Part shown: positions 17,777 through 25,800 of the stretch, piece after piece | Layout of the letters: the number at the start of each line of letters is the position of its first letter | Position numbering within the stretch: position 1 is the first letter of the stretch | Origin: Candidatus Zhuqueibacterota bacterium | GTDB lineage: Bacteria; Zhuqueibacterota; Zhuqueibacteria; Zhuqueibacterales; Zhuqueibacteraceae | Length of the DNA: 64,000 nt | Reading direction: 5' to 3' | NCBI GenBank assembly: GCA_022616415.1 | Contig: JAKEEU010000131.1 | Location: 1-64,000, forward strand | Program-made: the position numbers and the translations under genes | The notes under the pieces: generated by a model | Told to the model about the DNA's origin: nothing | The model's database searches: none | The model's input: only the letters and a program-made list of their open reading frames with translations

Positions 17777-17908
17777 TTAGGCGATTTCTCTTTCATATCT
17801 GTTCAAGCGAAATTCATCCGGTCCCAAAACGGTCGAAATGTTTTTGTAGTCAAACGAGCTGCCGTCCGGCTGCACGAAGGTCAAATTGACCTGAGTGGTC
17901 TTGTTATT
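17777..17908 (-). pseudogene. Orphan C-terminal gene fragment
   Basis: A 43-codon minus-strand frame begins just inside a stop. It includes NNKTTQVNLTFVQPDGSSFD and YKNISTVLGPDEFRLNRYER and ends EIA plus stop. It has protein-like composition but no start codon. It overlaps by a few bases, in another frame, the truncated 3' end of the DUF3500 gene. I read it as the tail of a different gene joined here by deletion. I do not recognise its family. Confidence 0.5.
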
Positions 17909-18776
17909 TCACTGCATTCGACGAAAGACCTGATGATTTCCGGGCTTCAAAGTTTGGGCCTTGAATGCGGTAATAATTTTCCGCGTTTCGCTCGTTGCGG
18001 TTTCCCGCCCAGGCAAAATAAATTTTTTTCAGTCCGGCGATTTTTGCTTTGTCGAATTGTACGCGCGCGATCGCCGCTTCGAAAACGCCCGCGTATTCTT
18101 CAATCAACTTGAAAAAGAGTGCGCGTTGGTTTTCAGCCAACCCGGAAATCGGCAACCCCATGGGTTTGTCGAGTATGAGGTTCTTTCCTTCGCTGATGAC
18201 CAAGCTTGGCGAGACTCGCGCAGCAATGACGGTGCGCGTGACTTGTTCTTGATTGAGGCTGTTGACAAGCTCTCGCGCCAAATCACGCCTCGCCACCAGC
18301 AGTTTATATCCGGCCTCTTGCGGATCGCCGGCCGGCAAAGTTTGCTCCGCGCCGAAAAATGCCGGCATGCAGGAAATCAGCTTATTGTCAACATAGGTGA
18401 AATGAAGCGATAAATGATGGCCGCCGAGGCGCCAAGCCCACTGATTGCTTATGCCCGGCTCTCCATAAATCGCCATCCAGAAATAACCCGCTCCCAAGCC
18501 CTCTTCGTGTTTGGCGAGTACATCCTGATCCGACATGATCGCCTTTGCGCTGGCGAAGCCCTTCTCGCTGAGAACGCTTTTGAGCATCGCATCGACGATC
18601 TGGCGCTGTGAGGCGGACATGTCTTTGAGTGCGAAGCCTTTGCGAGCCTGTGGAGATCGCGCCCACGTCAAGCGCTCGGGATCGTCATAAGAGAATAAAG
18701 TTTTGGCGCGTTCTTCGACGCTGAGTGACGAGATAAAAGCCTGGAGATGAAAAAGACGATCATTGTCTTTCTCCAA
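17904..18776 (-). pseudogene. DUF3500 gene, truncated at both ends
   Basis: The 290-codon frame carries the DUF3500 core: 'ERLTWARSPQARKGFALKDM', 'GAGYFWMAIYGEPG', 'WAWRLGGHHLSLHFTYVDNK' and 'NYYRIQGPNFE'. In the family the C-terminus continues with an H/W-rich 'VWRDxxNDFG' block, absent here. The sequence instead diverges after NFEARKS into SGLSSNAVK. At the 5' end there is no signal peptide and the only start is a TTG inside the CBM9 fragment. Both ends look like deletion junctions. It may still be translated, but a full protein is unlikely. Confidence 0.7.
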
Positions 18777-18942
18777 AAATCAATGCCCCAATCGTCCCCA
18801 TGTCCCACCATGATTGATTCTGATTGAATCCCGCCCAGATGTGTTGGTTCTTGCGATACGTCGTGCCGTCGTTATCGCTGATCCCTATGTCAAAACCGAT
18901 TTTATATCCCGGCTGCGCGATGAGTTTAATTGTTGGCTGCAT
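18760..18942 (-). pseudogene. Duplicated fragment of the CBM9 C-terminus
   Basis: Sixty codons starting MQPTIKLIAQPGYKIGF are nearly identical to the last ~55 residues of the heparinase/CBM9 protein at 22812-26606. Both contain SDNDGTTYRKNQH and AGFNQNQSWWDMGTIGALIFG. At DNA level about 160 bp (18770-18935 versus 22812-22975) align with only scattered differences. Homology stops abruptly on both sides. It is a partial duplication, or the surviving tail of a former paralogue, joined to the DUF3500 gene. Confidence 0.75.
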
Positions 18943-19001
18943 CGTTCGTGCTCCATTAATTCCAAAACCTCGCAATGACCATAAACAACGCGGCGTCTCC
19001 T

Positions 19002-19958
19002 TTATGATTGCAAAATCGCGCGCAGCGTTTTTAAGCTCACATTCCCGCCGCAAACTACCACCACGACGTTTTTGCCGCGCCACTGCTCGTATGTTTTGAG
19101 AAACGCTTTGACCGCCACCGCCGCTGCGCCTTCGATCAACATACGCTGCGTCTCTATAAACATCAGCATGGTTTCGCGAATCTCTTCTTCCGTGACGAGA
19201 ACAGACTCGTCAATAAGCCGGTAGCACGGATCGAAGGTGATCGCATTCGGCTCAACGCCGCCCGCCGTGCCGTCGGAGAGTGTAGGCAGCGAATCAATCT
19301 CTAAAATGCGTCCGGCTTTCATCGATTCGATCATCACACAAGAATTTTGCGGCGAACAGGCGATGACTTTTGCCGATTCAAAAACGGATTTGAGATAACC
19401 AGCGACGCCTGCCATCATACCACCGCCGCCGAGCGCCACAAAAACCGCATCGATGCGATCAAGCTGGCGCGCTAACTCCACCGCGATGGTGCCTTGGCCA
19501 CTGATCACTTGCGGATCGTTGTAAGGCGAAACATAAACCATCGCGTTCTGTTCGGCATATTGCCGAGCGAAGATTTCGGTCTGCACTGAATCCTTGCCAT
19601 GCACGCGCACTTCGGCGCCCAAGCGGCGAATCGCCTCGACTTTGGTGGGTGAAGCTGCTTCCGGAACAAAGACAATCCCTTTCATCTTCAAGGTGCACAA
19701 ACCAAAAGCGACCGCGGCGCCATGATTTCCCGTCGAAGCCGTAACGACGCCTTTGTCGCGCTGTACCGGTGTGAGCGCCAGCAGCTTGTTCATCGCGCCG
19801 CGCGCTTTGAATGAGCCGGTGTGTTGTAGATTTTCCAGTTTTAAAAAAACCTGACAGCCGGTCATTTGGCTCAACGCCGACGAATACTCCAACGGCGTTT
19901 CTTTGATGTAGTGGCGAATTCGTTGTTCGGCTCTGAGCACTTCCTGGATGAGGTTCAT
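19002..19958 (-). CDS. Threonine/serine dehydratase (PLP fold type II)
   Basis: The 318-residue protein is a complete short-form threonine ammonia-lyase/serine racemase-like enzyme, with no ACT domain. The PLP lysine is K51 in the HTGSFKARGA motif. STGNHGAAVAFG is the substrate loop, and the glycine-rich phosphate loop is FVALGGGGMMAGVAG. The late 'VVVVCGGNVS' block is also family-typical. It should deaminate threonine or serine to 2-oxobutyrate or pyruvate, or racemise serine. The ATG at 19958 aligns with the family start; longer frames upstream are unlikely. It is intact amid decayed neighbours. Confidence 0.92.
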   Translation of the reverse strand: MNLIQEVLRAEQRIRHYIKETPLEYSSALSQMTGCQVFLKLENLQHTGSFKARGAMNKLLALTPVQRDKGVVTASTGNHGAAVAFGLCTLKMKGIVFVPEAASPTKVEAIRRLGAEVRVHGKDSVQTEIFARQYAEQNAMVYVSPYNDPQVISGQGTIAVELARQLDRIDAVFVALGGGGMMAGVAGYLKSVFESAKVIACSPQNSCVMIESMKAGRILEIDSLPTLSDGTAGGVEPNAITFDPCYRLIDESVLVTEEEIRETMLMFIETQRMLIEGAAAVAVKAFLKTYEQWRGKNVVVVVCGGNVSLKTLRAILQS

Positions 19959-20196
19959 TCTCGTTCTCGGTTGATCAAGGTCAGCACAACCATTTTTCGC
20001 GCGTTGTAAGTCACAAGCAAAAGCAGAGAATAATATAGTAAAGTTCAAAAGATTGTCAAAAACATTTTGCATGATTCAGATTTTTTGTTATATTTCAGCG
20101 TAGAGGCATAAAACAAAGGCCTATGACGCAAAAAGAAAAACGTTGCGATTGCCTTGGGAGAATATTATCTTTTGGGAAGCAAGTCGAGGAGGAGCT

Positions 20197-20598
20197 ATGT
20201 TCGATCTAACAAAATTCACACCGACACGCAAAGCTGAATTCGAACAACTGGCGCGGGATCGCAAGGAAGATTTTGAAGCGTTGCGGGAAAGGGCGCGGTG
20301 GACGGCGTCGGTTTACATGGGGCCGTACATCGTGGAAGCGCGGCTCAAATTCAAAATCTGTGAAGCGCTCAAATTAGAGCAGTTGCCGGCAGTTTTGAAA
20401 ACACACAATTTACTTGCTTTGGTTATATTTGCCGGCCTGCTCGATGAGCTTAAGGCTTTGCCGAAAGTTTTTAACAACTTCAAAAAGGTTAATCGCCTTC
20501 ACGAAAATATGGTGTGGCGCTATCAAGTTGCCGATCCGGCGCATCAAGTCTATTCAAAGAGATTGCACAATTGGTTTTTGATCCAACCAATGGAGTGA
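20197..20598 (+). CDS. HEPN-like small helical protein
   Basis: This 133-residue, mainly helical protein starts after a strong GAGGAGGAG site. The stretch 'GPYIVEARLKFKICEALKL' followed by 'KTHNLLALVIFAGLLDEL' and a later WRYQ resembles HEPN-domain proteins of toxin-antitoxin and abortive systems. The catalytic RxxxxH is not clearly placed, so I give a fold-level call only. It lies 4 bp upstream of a small frameshifted gene and just before a DUF433/DUF5615 pair, as in a defence or TA islet. Confidence 0.5.
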   Translation: MFDLTKFTPTRKAEFEQLARDRKEDFEALRERARWTASVYMGPYIVEARLKFKICEALKLEQLPAVLKTHNLLALVIFAGLLDELKALPKVFNNFKKVNRLHENMVWRYQVADPAHQVYSKRLHNWFLIQPME

Positions 20599-20602
20599 TG
20601 AT

Positions 20603-20895
20603 ATGGCTGGGACTGTAGCTGTCAGCAAAAAACTTCTCGACCGCTTGCGCGCTGCGTTCAAGCGTTACGGCGCTGAGGTGTTGGGTGATCCTGATATAAC
20701 CGTCAATTTCTTTCCAACCGAATTTGAAGAATTTTTGGCGTGCTTTTGACTTCACCCAAATTTCAAAGCATGTCGGATGCAGAACGGCAAGACTCGGTTT
20801 GGGATTATCTGAGCGCCGATCCTGAAATTACCAGCGAAGACCTTTTCTACGTCGCCCAGATCGCCACCGAGACGGAAGCCGTTGAGTTTATCTGA
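20603..20895 (+). pseudogene. Small partner gene of the HEPN-like protein, broken by a one-base frameshift
   Basis: From ATG 20603 (GGAGTGATGAT upstream) 48 codons read MAGTVAVSKKLLDRLRAAFK... to EFEEFLACF and stop at 20749. The other frame continues LTSPKFQSMSDAERQDSVWD and ends at 20895. Adding one T to the run TTTTT at 20732-20736 fuses both into one ~97-residue protein (...EEFFGVLLTSPKF...). Either the gene is inactivated, it uses frameshifting, or the base call is wrong. The function is unknown; it is probably the cognate of the upstream HEPN-like gene. Confidence 0.6.
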
Positions 20896-20906
20896 ACGAC
20901 GTGGAT

Positions 20907-21134
20907 ATGAAAGACTGGAGAAATTGTGATGCGGTTGAGCGTCACCCGGACAGGGTCAGTGGAGCCCGGGTGTTTCGTGGAACCCGGGTTCCCGTGGCCG
21001 CGCTCTTCGAGAATCTCAAAGATGGCGCCTCCATTGAACAGTTTCTGGAATGGTTTCCCGGCGTCGAGCGATCACAGGTAGAAGCTGTTCTCAATTACGA
21101 AGCGATGACATTGACGGAATCGGTCCGTTTATGA
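20907..21134 (+). CDS. DUF433 antitoxin-like protein
   Basis: The 75-residue protein has the DUF433 signature: 'CDAVERHPDRVSGARVFRGT', then RVPVAALFENL, EWFPGVERSQVEAVLNYE. DUF433 proteins are usually the antitoxin partners of DUF5615 PIN-like proteins, encoded immediately downstream. The stop overlaps the ATG of that downstream remnant (ATGA at 21131-21134), the usual coupled layout. A GTG at 20901 is an alternative start two codons earlier. The antitoxin appears intact. Confidence 0.88.
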   Translation: MKDWRNCDAVERHPDRVSGARVFRGTRVPVAALFENLKDGASIEQFLEWFPGVERSQVEAVLNYEAMTLTESVRL

Positions 21135-21249
21135 AGATTCTATAGTGCTGCTTTCGACTTCATGGCCACATATTCGAATGCGAGTTGGCGATATTCAAGC
21201 TGCTGTTGAGGCGATAAACCTCGGTGAATACAAAGAGATTCCCATTTGA
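21131..21249 (+). pseudogene. DUF5615 PIN-like toxin gene, internally deleted
   Basis: The ATG overlaps the DUF433 stop and encodes only MKIL before TAG at 21143. DUF5615 proteins start MKILLDE, so this is their first four residues. In another frame from 21145 the sequence reads VLLSTSWPHIRMRVGDIQAA then VEAINLGEYKEIPI and stop, which resembles the family C-terminus. About 60-80 central codons, including the PIN-like active-site acids, are missing. The toxin should be dead while its antitoxin remains. Confidence 0.65.
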
Positions 21250-21339
21250 GACACGTCTGTTCAGAAAATGCTTGCTTTTTTCAGCCTAAAATTGTGATAT
21301 TACGCCGAAAATTGGAAAGCTGTTTTTGATCGATGCGAT

Positions 21340-21404
21340 GAGGGAAGTCCAACCCATTGCCGTGAGAATGCGTGTGAAAACCATGAAACGGGAGAAGACC
21401 GAAA
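21340..21404 (+). ncRNA. Conserved ~70-nt motif, copy 1 (possible structured RNA)
   Basis: GAGGGAAGTCCAA, CCATTGCCGT, GTGTGAAAACCATGAAACGG and GAG...GACCGAAA occur here and again, in the same order, at 22027-22096, with a 5-nt length difference that breaks any shared reading frame. The pattern (short GNRA-like loops, purine-rich linkers) looks like structured RNA rather than protein. A decayed group II intron 5' domain is one candidate, from memory only. Confidence 0.35.
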
Positions 21405-21438
21405 AATCATCCGGGCTCAAACATTACATTCATGTTGA

Positions 21439-21663
21439 CTTTTTGCTTGCGCGTTTGGCTGCGTCTTTGTAAATTTAATCAATAAAGAAAAAACTGCATT
21501 ACTCAAGCTTCGTCTCAGTTTTCAATATTTACTTAAGATCAGATATAAGGCCGATTACGGTTTTGATAAAGACAGTGATATGCCTGTATCGCAGGCTCTT
21601 TGGCGTGATGCTAATCGGCTTATAAAAATGTTGACCAATTTAATTAAACGAGGTGTGCTATGA
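21439..21663 (+). pseudogene. 5'-truncated gene tail overlapping the next start
   Basis: A 74-codon open frame with no good start includes KTALLKLRLSFQYLLKIRYK, ADYGFDKDSDMPVSQALWRD and ANRLIKMLTNLIKRGVL, then TGA. The stop overlaps the ATG of the following gene as ATGA (21660-21663), the arrangement of translationally coupled genes, so this is the genuine 3' end of a lost upstream cistron. An internal ATG would give only ~25 residues. The family is not recognised. Confidence 0.5.
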
Positions 21664-21920
21664 ACACCCAACACGCAGCGACGCAAAATAAAAACCACGA
21701 ATTGTCAAGCGTACAATTGAAAACTTTCAAAAAATTTCAGCGCAGGTTGAACGACGAGATTTCGGACTATCGCATAGCCTGGGTTCGTCCCTACAAAGAA
21801 AATATAATTGAAATCGGCCTGGAATCTCAAAAAAAGATCGGCTACAGAAAAGGCCTTCAAGCGGTCAAGTTGGCTGTTGAGGTCGAAGACGAAACCGGGG
21901 TGATCATCATTCTGCGTTGA
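21660..21920 (+). CDS. Small hypothetical protein
   Basis: The 86-residue protein starts MNTQHAATQNKNHELSSVQL and ends ETGVIIILR. Its ribosome site is GAGGTG and it shares a 4-bp ATGA overlap with the truncated frame upstream. It is charged, has no membrane segment and no motif I recognise. The overlap implies it was the second gene of a two-gene unit, possibly toxin-antitoxin-like. The downstream gap (21921-22322) contains the second copy of the conserved motif and a palindrome, and no gene. Confidence 0.5.
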   Translation: MNTQHAATQNKNHELSSVQLKTFKKFQRRLNDEISDYRIAWVRPYKENIIEIGLESQKKIGYRKGLQAVKLAVEVEDETGVIIILR

Positions 21921-22026
21921 ATCCAATGTTGGGGACAACCTTCGAGTGGTTTCAAGCTAAAATCGCAGGGCTTGTGGCGGCGTGGGAATCTGACATAGCC
22001 GCGCTTTTGTGTTGTGAGGAAGAGAC

Positions 22027-22096
22027 GAGGGAAGTCCAATCCAATCCATTGCCGTAAGGTTCCGTGTGAAAACCATGAAACGGGAGCGGGTCGAAA
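22027..22096 (+). ncRNA. Conserved ~70-nt motif, copy 2 (possible structured RNA)
   Basis: This is the second occurrence of the motif at 21340. It keeps GAGGGAAGTCCAA, CCATTGCCGT and TGTGAAAACCATGAAACGGG, and has TCCAA inserted and CGGGTCGAAAG at the end. CCGTAAGG can close a small loop. Each copy follows a small accessory gene or remnant and precedes another, so it could be a leader, an intron relic or part of a mobile unit. Confidence 0.35.
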
Positions 22097-22181
22097 GATT
22101 GAGTGTGTCCGCTTTCTATCCTGGCAATTTTCACGGAGAGGGTCTTCTTTAAAGGATTCTCATTTTCTTTCAAAAAACTTA

Positions 22182-22195
22182 CGCGAACGTTCGCG
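22182..22195. promoter_or_regulatory. 14-bp perfect palindrome
   Basis: CGCGAACGTTCGCG is self-complementary and lies ~130 bp upstream of the broken small gene at 22323. It could be an operator. No second copy was noticed. Confidence 0.3.
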
Positions 22196-22322
22196 AAAGG
22201 CGGTATTTTATCGCAAATTTACCACGGCTGAAAATGAATTTTCTGTCGTCGAATAAGCGTTAATCATTTCTGCACACACTGAGAACTACATCAAACCAAC
22301 ACTGAAAGGGAGATTACCTGCC

Positions 22323-22679
22323 ATGGCACTCACCGAACAGTCAGAGCTACGCGACGTTCGCGGCATCAGTGAAACCGAAAAGGACTTAATCAAAGCATTT
22401 ATGCAGGGCGCTGTTTACTGCTGAGTCAAGAATCGCCAAGGGGAACCGTTCGCTGTCCGAGATCTGATGGGCGGCGAGAATTTTGAGTGGAAAGGTACCC
22501 CACTCTACGTTCTCTACCAAAAACACATTGCCAATGGTAAGAACCACGAATCGGCGGTTGAGTTTGCAGCCAAGGATTTAGGATGGCTAGTGAAGGCAGT
22601 TCTTAAAGAGGACAAACGGACATTCGAGGTCGTAAAGATTTGGGCCAATTCCTATCGCTGGATCGGCAATGAACCATAA
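22323..22679 (+). pseudogene. Small conserved hypothetical gene with in-frame TGA
   Basis: The 118-codon frame reads MALTEQSELRDVRGISETEK through FMQGAVYC, TGA at 22422-22424, then VKNRQGEPFAVRDLMGGENF to SYRWIGNEP and stop. The sequence on both sides is continuous and protein-like in one frame. I recall homologues with Trp at this point (GAVYCWVKNR), so the change is TGG to TGA. The rest of the window uses TGA as a normal stop and TGG for Trp, so recoding is unlikely. A nonsense mutation or base error explains it best. The function is unknown. Confidence 0.65.
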
Positions 22680-22811
22680 AATGACCACAACCCAAACGAC
22701 TCATCAGAGCAAGAAGTCCAAAAGCACTCCACTGACGCTTTGAGCTACGCCCGTTAAATCCACTATCCAAACACCATAGTTTCTGAAGTTGCTCGCATTT
22801 CTCTCGAATGA

Positions 22812-25800
22812 TCATTTTCCTCCAAAAATCAGCGCCCCAATCGTCCCCATGTCCCACCATGATTGATTCTGATTGAATCCCGCCCATAGGTGTTGGTTCT
22901 TGCGATACGTCGTGCCGTCGTTGTCGCTGATCGCCACGTCAAAGCCGATTTTATATCCCGGCAACGCGATCATCTCTTTGAGGTTCGTGAGCGGGTAACG
23001 GCAAATCAGATGGTAACCGGTTTCCGTGCGATGAAAGTACGTCTCCGTATTGGGAACGAGCAACGGTTTTGGCAGCGTGGGGCCGCCGGCGCCGCCGCCT
23101 TGCCATTTTTCCGGACCGAACTCGGTGCGGCGATATTCGGCCATCGACAAATGCCGGAAAAGTCCCGGCGTCGGCGGATCGTAACCTTGATCGGAACCGG
23201 TACGGGTATCCAACACCACTTCCATGCAATCGGTGTCCCACGGATAGCTCATCACCGGAAAATCCCACGTCGTCACCACCACGTTATCTTTCACTTCGGC
23301 GCCGACATAGAGATAATTGTCGTCATACATCGCGTAAATTTTTGCGGACAAATCTTCCGGCCCGGCCCACGGCTGATTGCCCAGCAACAGTTTGCAAACT
23401 TGATTCGCTTGGTCAATCACCATTGGATTGGCCGTGTTCCAGCCGTCCCAACTGTCATCCAATGCCGGCGCCGAGTTGGCGAAATGCGCGACGCCCACAT
23501 AAAAGTCACGGATAATTTCGGTTTTAAAATTCTCTGTGGTAATTTGCAATTGGATAGGATAGAGTTGCGCGTTGGCTTTGTAGCCAGTCAATTGGATGGG
23601 AATCGTCAACCAGCGTGTCTCTGCTGCAGCCAAATCAATCGTGGCTTGCGTTTCTCCGGAAATTTCCCACGCCGGATCAGCCACAAGCTGCGTGGCCACT
23701 TTGAGGGCACCGGAAGTCTGATTCACTAACTTGATTTCGAGTGTCTCTTTCTTGCCATTCGGCAGCCGCAAATCGGAGGCAATTGGCGCGGCGACGCCGA
23801 AGGTTTTCTTGATTTGGGTTTGTCCAAAACTCAACGCGACATCAAAATTCACCGGTGGCGCGTCGTTGGGAACAGCGATGGGCAACATGAATGTTGCCAC
23901 TCCGTTAGGCGGAATGCTTTTGCTCTCCGACCGAATGCCATTGAGCCAGCGAACATTTTGCTGATTCACTGCGGGAAAAGTTTGGCGCTGCACCGGACCT
24001 TTGTTGAGCGCTTTCAAATTCACCACGCCGCCCCACCACGTAAGCTGGCTTTGCACACGCTCGGACCAATCCGGCGAAAGCGTGAGCTGCACGCGACCCG
24101 TCACGGCGCGATCGGTGGGATTCCAGACGCGCACTACGACATTATTTTTCATGCCCAGAAAAAGCGTGGTGTCTTCCGGAGCAATCACGACACCAGAAGC
24201 TTGCCGCAGCACGACGAAGTCACCGGTTCTTTGAAACGGCAAGGACTTTCCATTGGACTCGACGCGGGTGATATTCGGCGCCCAAATTTTCACTTGGCCA
24301 AAATGCTCGGGCAAAACCACGACGAGCTTGTCATTTTGCCATTCACCTTCAAATTGCGCCAACGCCAAATCACTCGCCATCAACGCCATGCCGCCGGCGT
24401 TGATTTCACGCACGCCGAAACCGGAGAGCCGCAGCGGTTTGTCATTGGCTTGGCGCAAGCTCCAATAAATCGAGCGATTCACGTCGGCATAAAGCCAATC
24501 TTCGCCGCCGGCGCGTTGAATGCGATACATATTTGGCTCAGCACCCTTTTCAAAATTCGTTACGCTGGGCGCTTGGGCATACGCCTGAATCAAATGCGCA
24601 AAACGCGTTGCGTTCGTGAAGCGGCGGCTCATCAACATCGGCACCGGACTTTGATCCTTCACCATTTGTTTGTAAAATCCGCCGTTCGGCGGCGTCATCG
24701 CTTGGAAAACTTTTGTTTGAAGCTCACCAATGCCTTGAACACTCAGCCTCTTGCCATTGCTCATGGTAAAAACGCCGCTCCACGGTCCATCGGTCTCGCC
24801 GGCATAAATCTCGGTGAATTGATCGTATCCCGGATGACCCGGCTGCAAGCCGAAAAGATCGCGCGGTTGTTTCTCCAATTTGACGTCGCTGATTCTCAAC
24901 TCGCCAAAACTGTGCAACGGCCAATCGATCAGACGTTTGTCCGGAGATTTGATATCGAACAAATCGACAAAATAATCGCCGGCTTGCAGTAACGTGCGGG
25001 TCAGCTTGGCGCCCGGATAGGCCGTCTCCGAGCCGCCGGAGGTCACCTGAAAATTCGGCAACGCACCAAAAAATTTTCCGTAGCCATTCGTCCACGTTTG
25101 GCTGGTTTGATCGAGTACGACGGTGTTGTGCGCGATGGTTTGGCGATACCACAGTTGCAGATTGGGGTTGAAATACATCTCGTTGAGCGGATCGACAATC
25201 CAATTTTCGCCGAGCGCATAGTAACCCAGTTGCAAGCGATCGGGATGGCCGTGCTCGCCGCCCATGATGCCGTAATCCAAATACAAGTAACGCCGCTCAT
25301 CGCCGGCGCCGTGGCGCAGAATCGCAAAACCGTTGCCTTCAAGATCGAAACTTTTTTCCGGATAAATCTCCATCTTTACTTCCGGCAATTCCGGCGCAAG
25401 ATTGAACATGGTAATCGGCGAGCGCTTTCTGCCCAGTCCCGATTCTTCGGCTACAACCTGGGTGCCGCGCTGCACATTCGTCGTATTCAACAGCGCGAGA
25501 TATTGGGGATCTTTGTAAATCGCATAGCCGATCTCATAAAAAGTTGCATACTCCAAAATATTGCCGCCACCGCTGTCTTTAGTGCGCGGAAACTCAAAGT
25601 TCGGTTTGATCAGCTCGAACGGCACGTCGAACATCTTTTTCATCGTGCGGCCGGCAATTTCTTTATGATACAAATTCATCCCGTTGTGGCGCGCCATCTC
25701 GGCGAGATGAATCATGCCGCGCAACGCGACGTAATGATAACCCGACCACTCCGGCCAGAATCCGCTTTCCGGCAGCGCTGAGCCAAGCTGCCAATAAAAA

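Noticed and set aside
21300..22300. Diversity-generating retroelement (template/variable repeat pair)
   Set aside because: The two motif copies do not differ mainly at A positions, no reverse transcriptase is present and neither copy lies at a gene 3' end.
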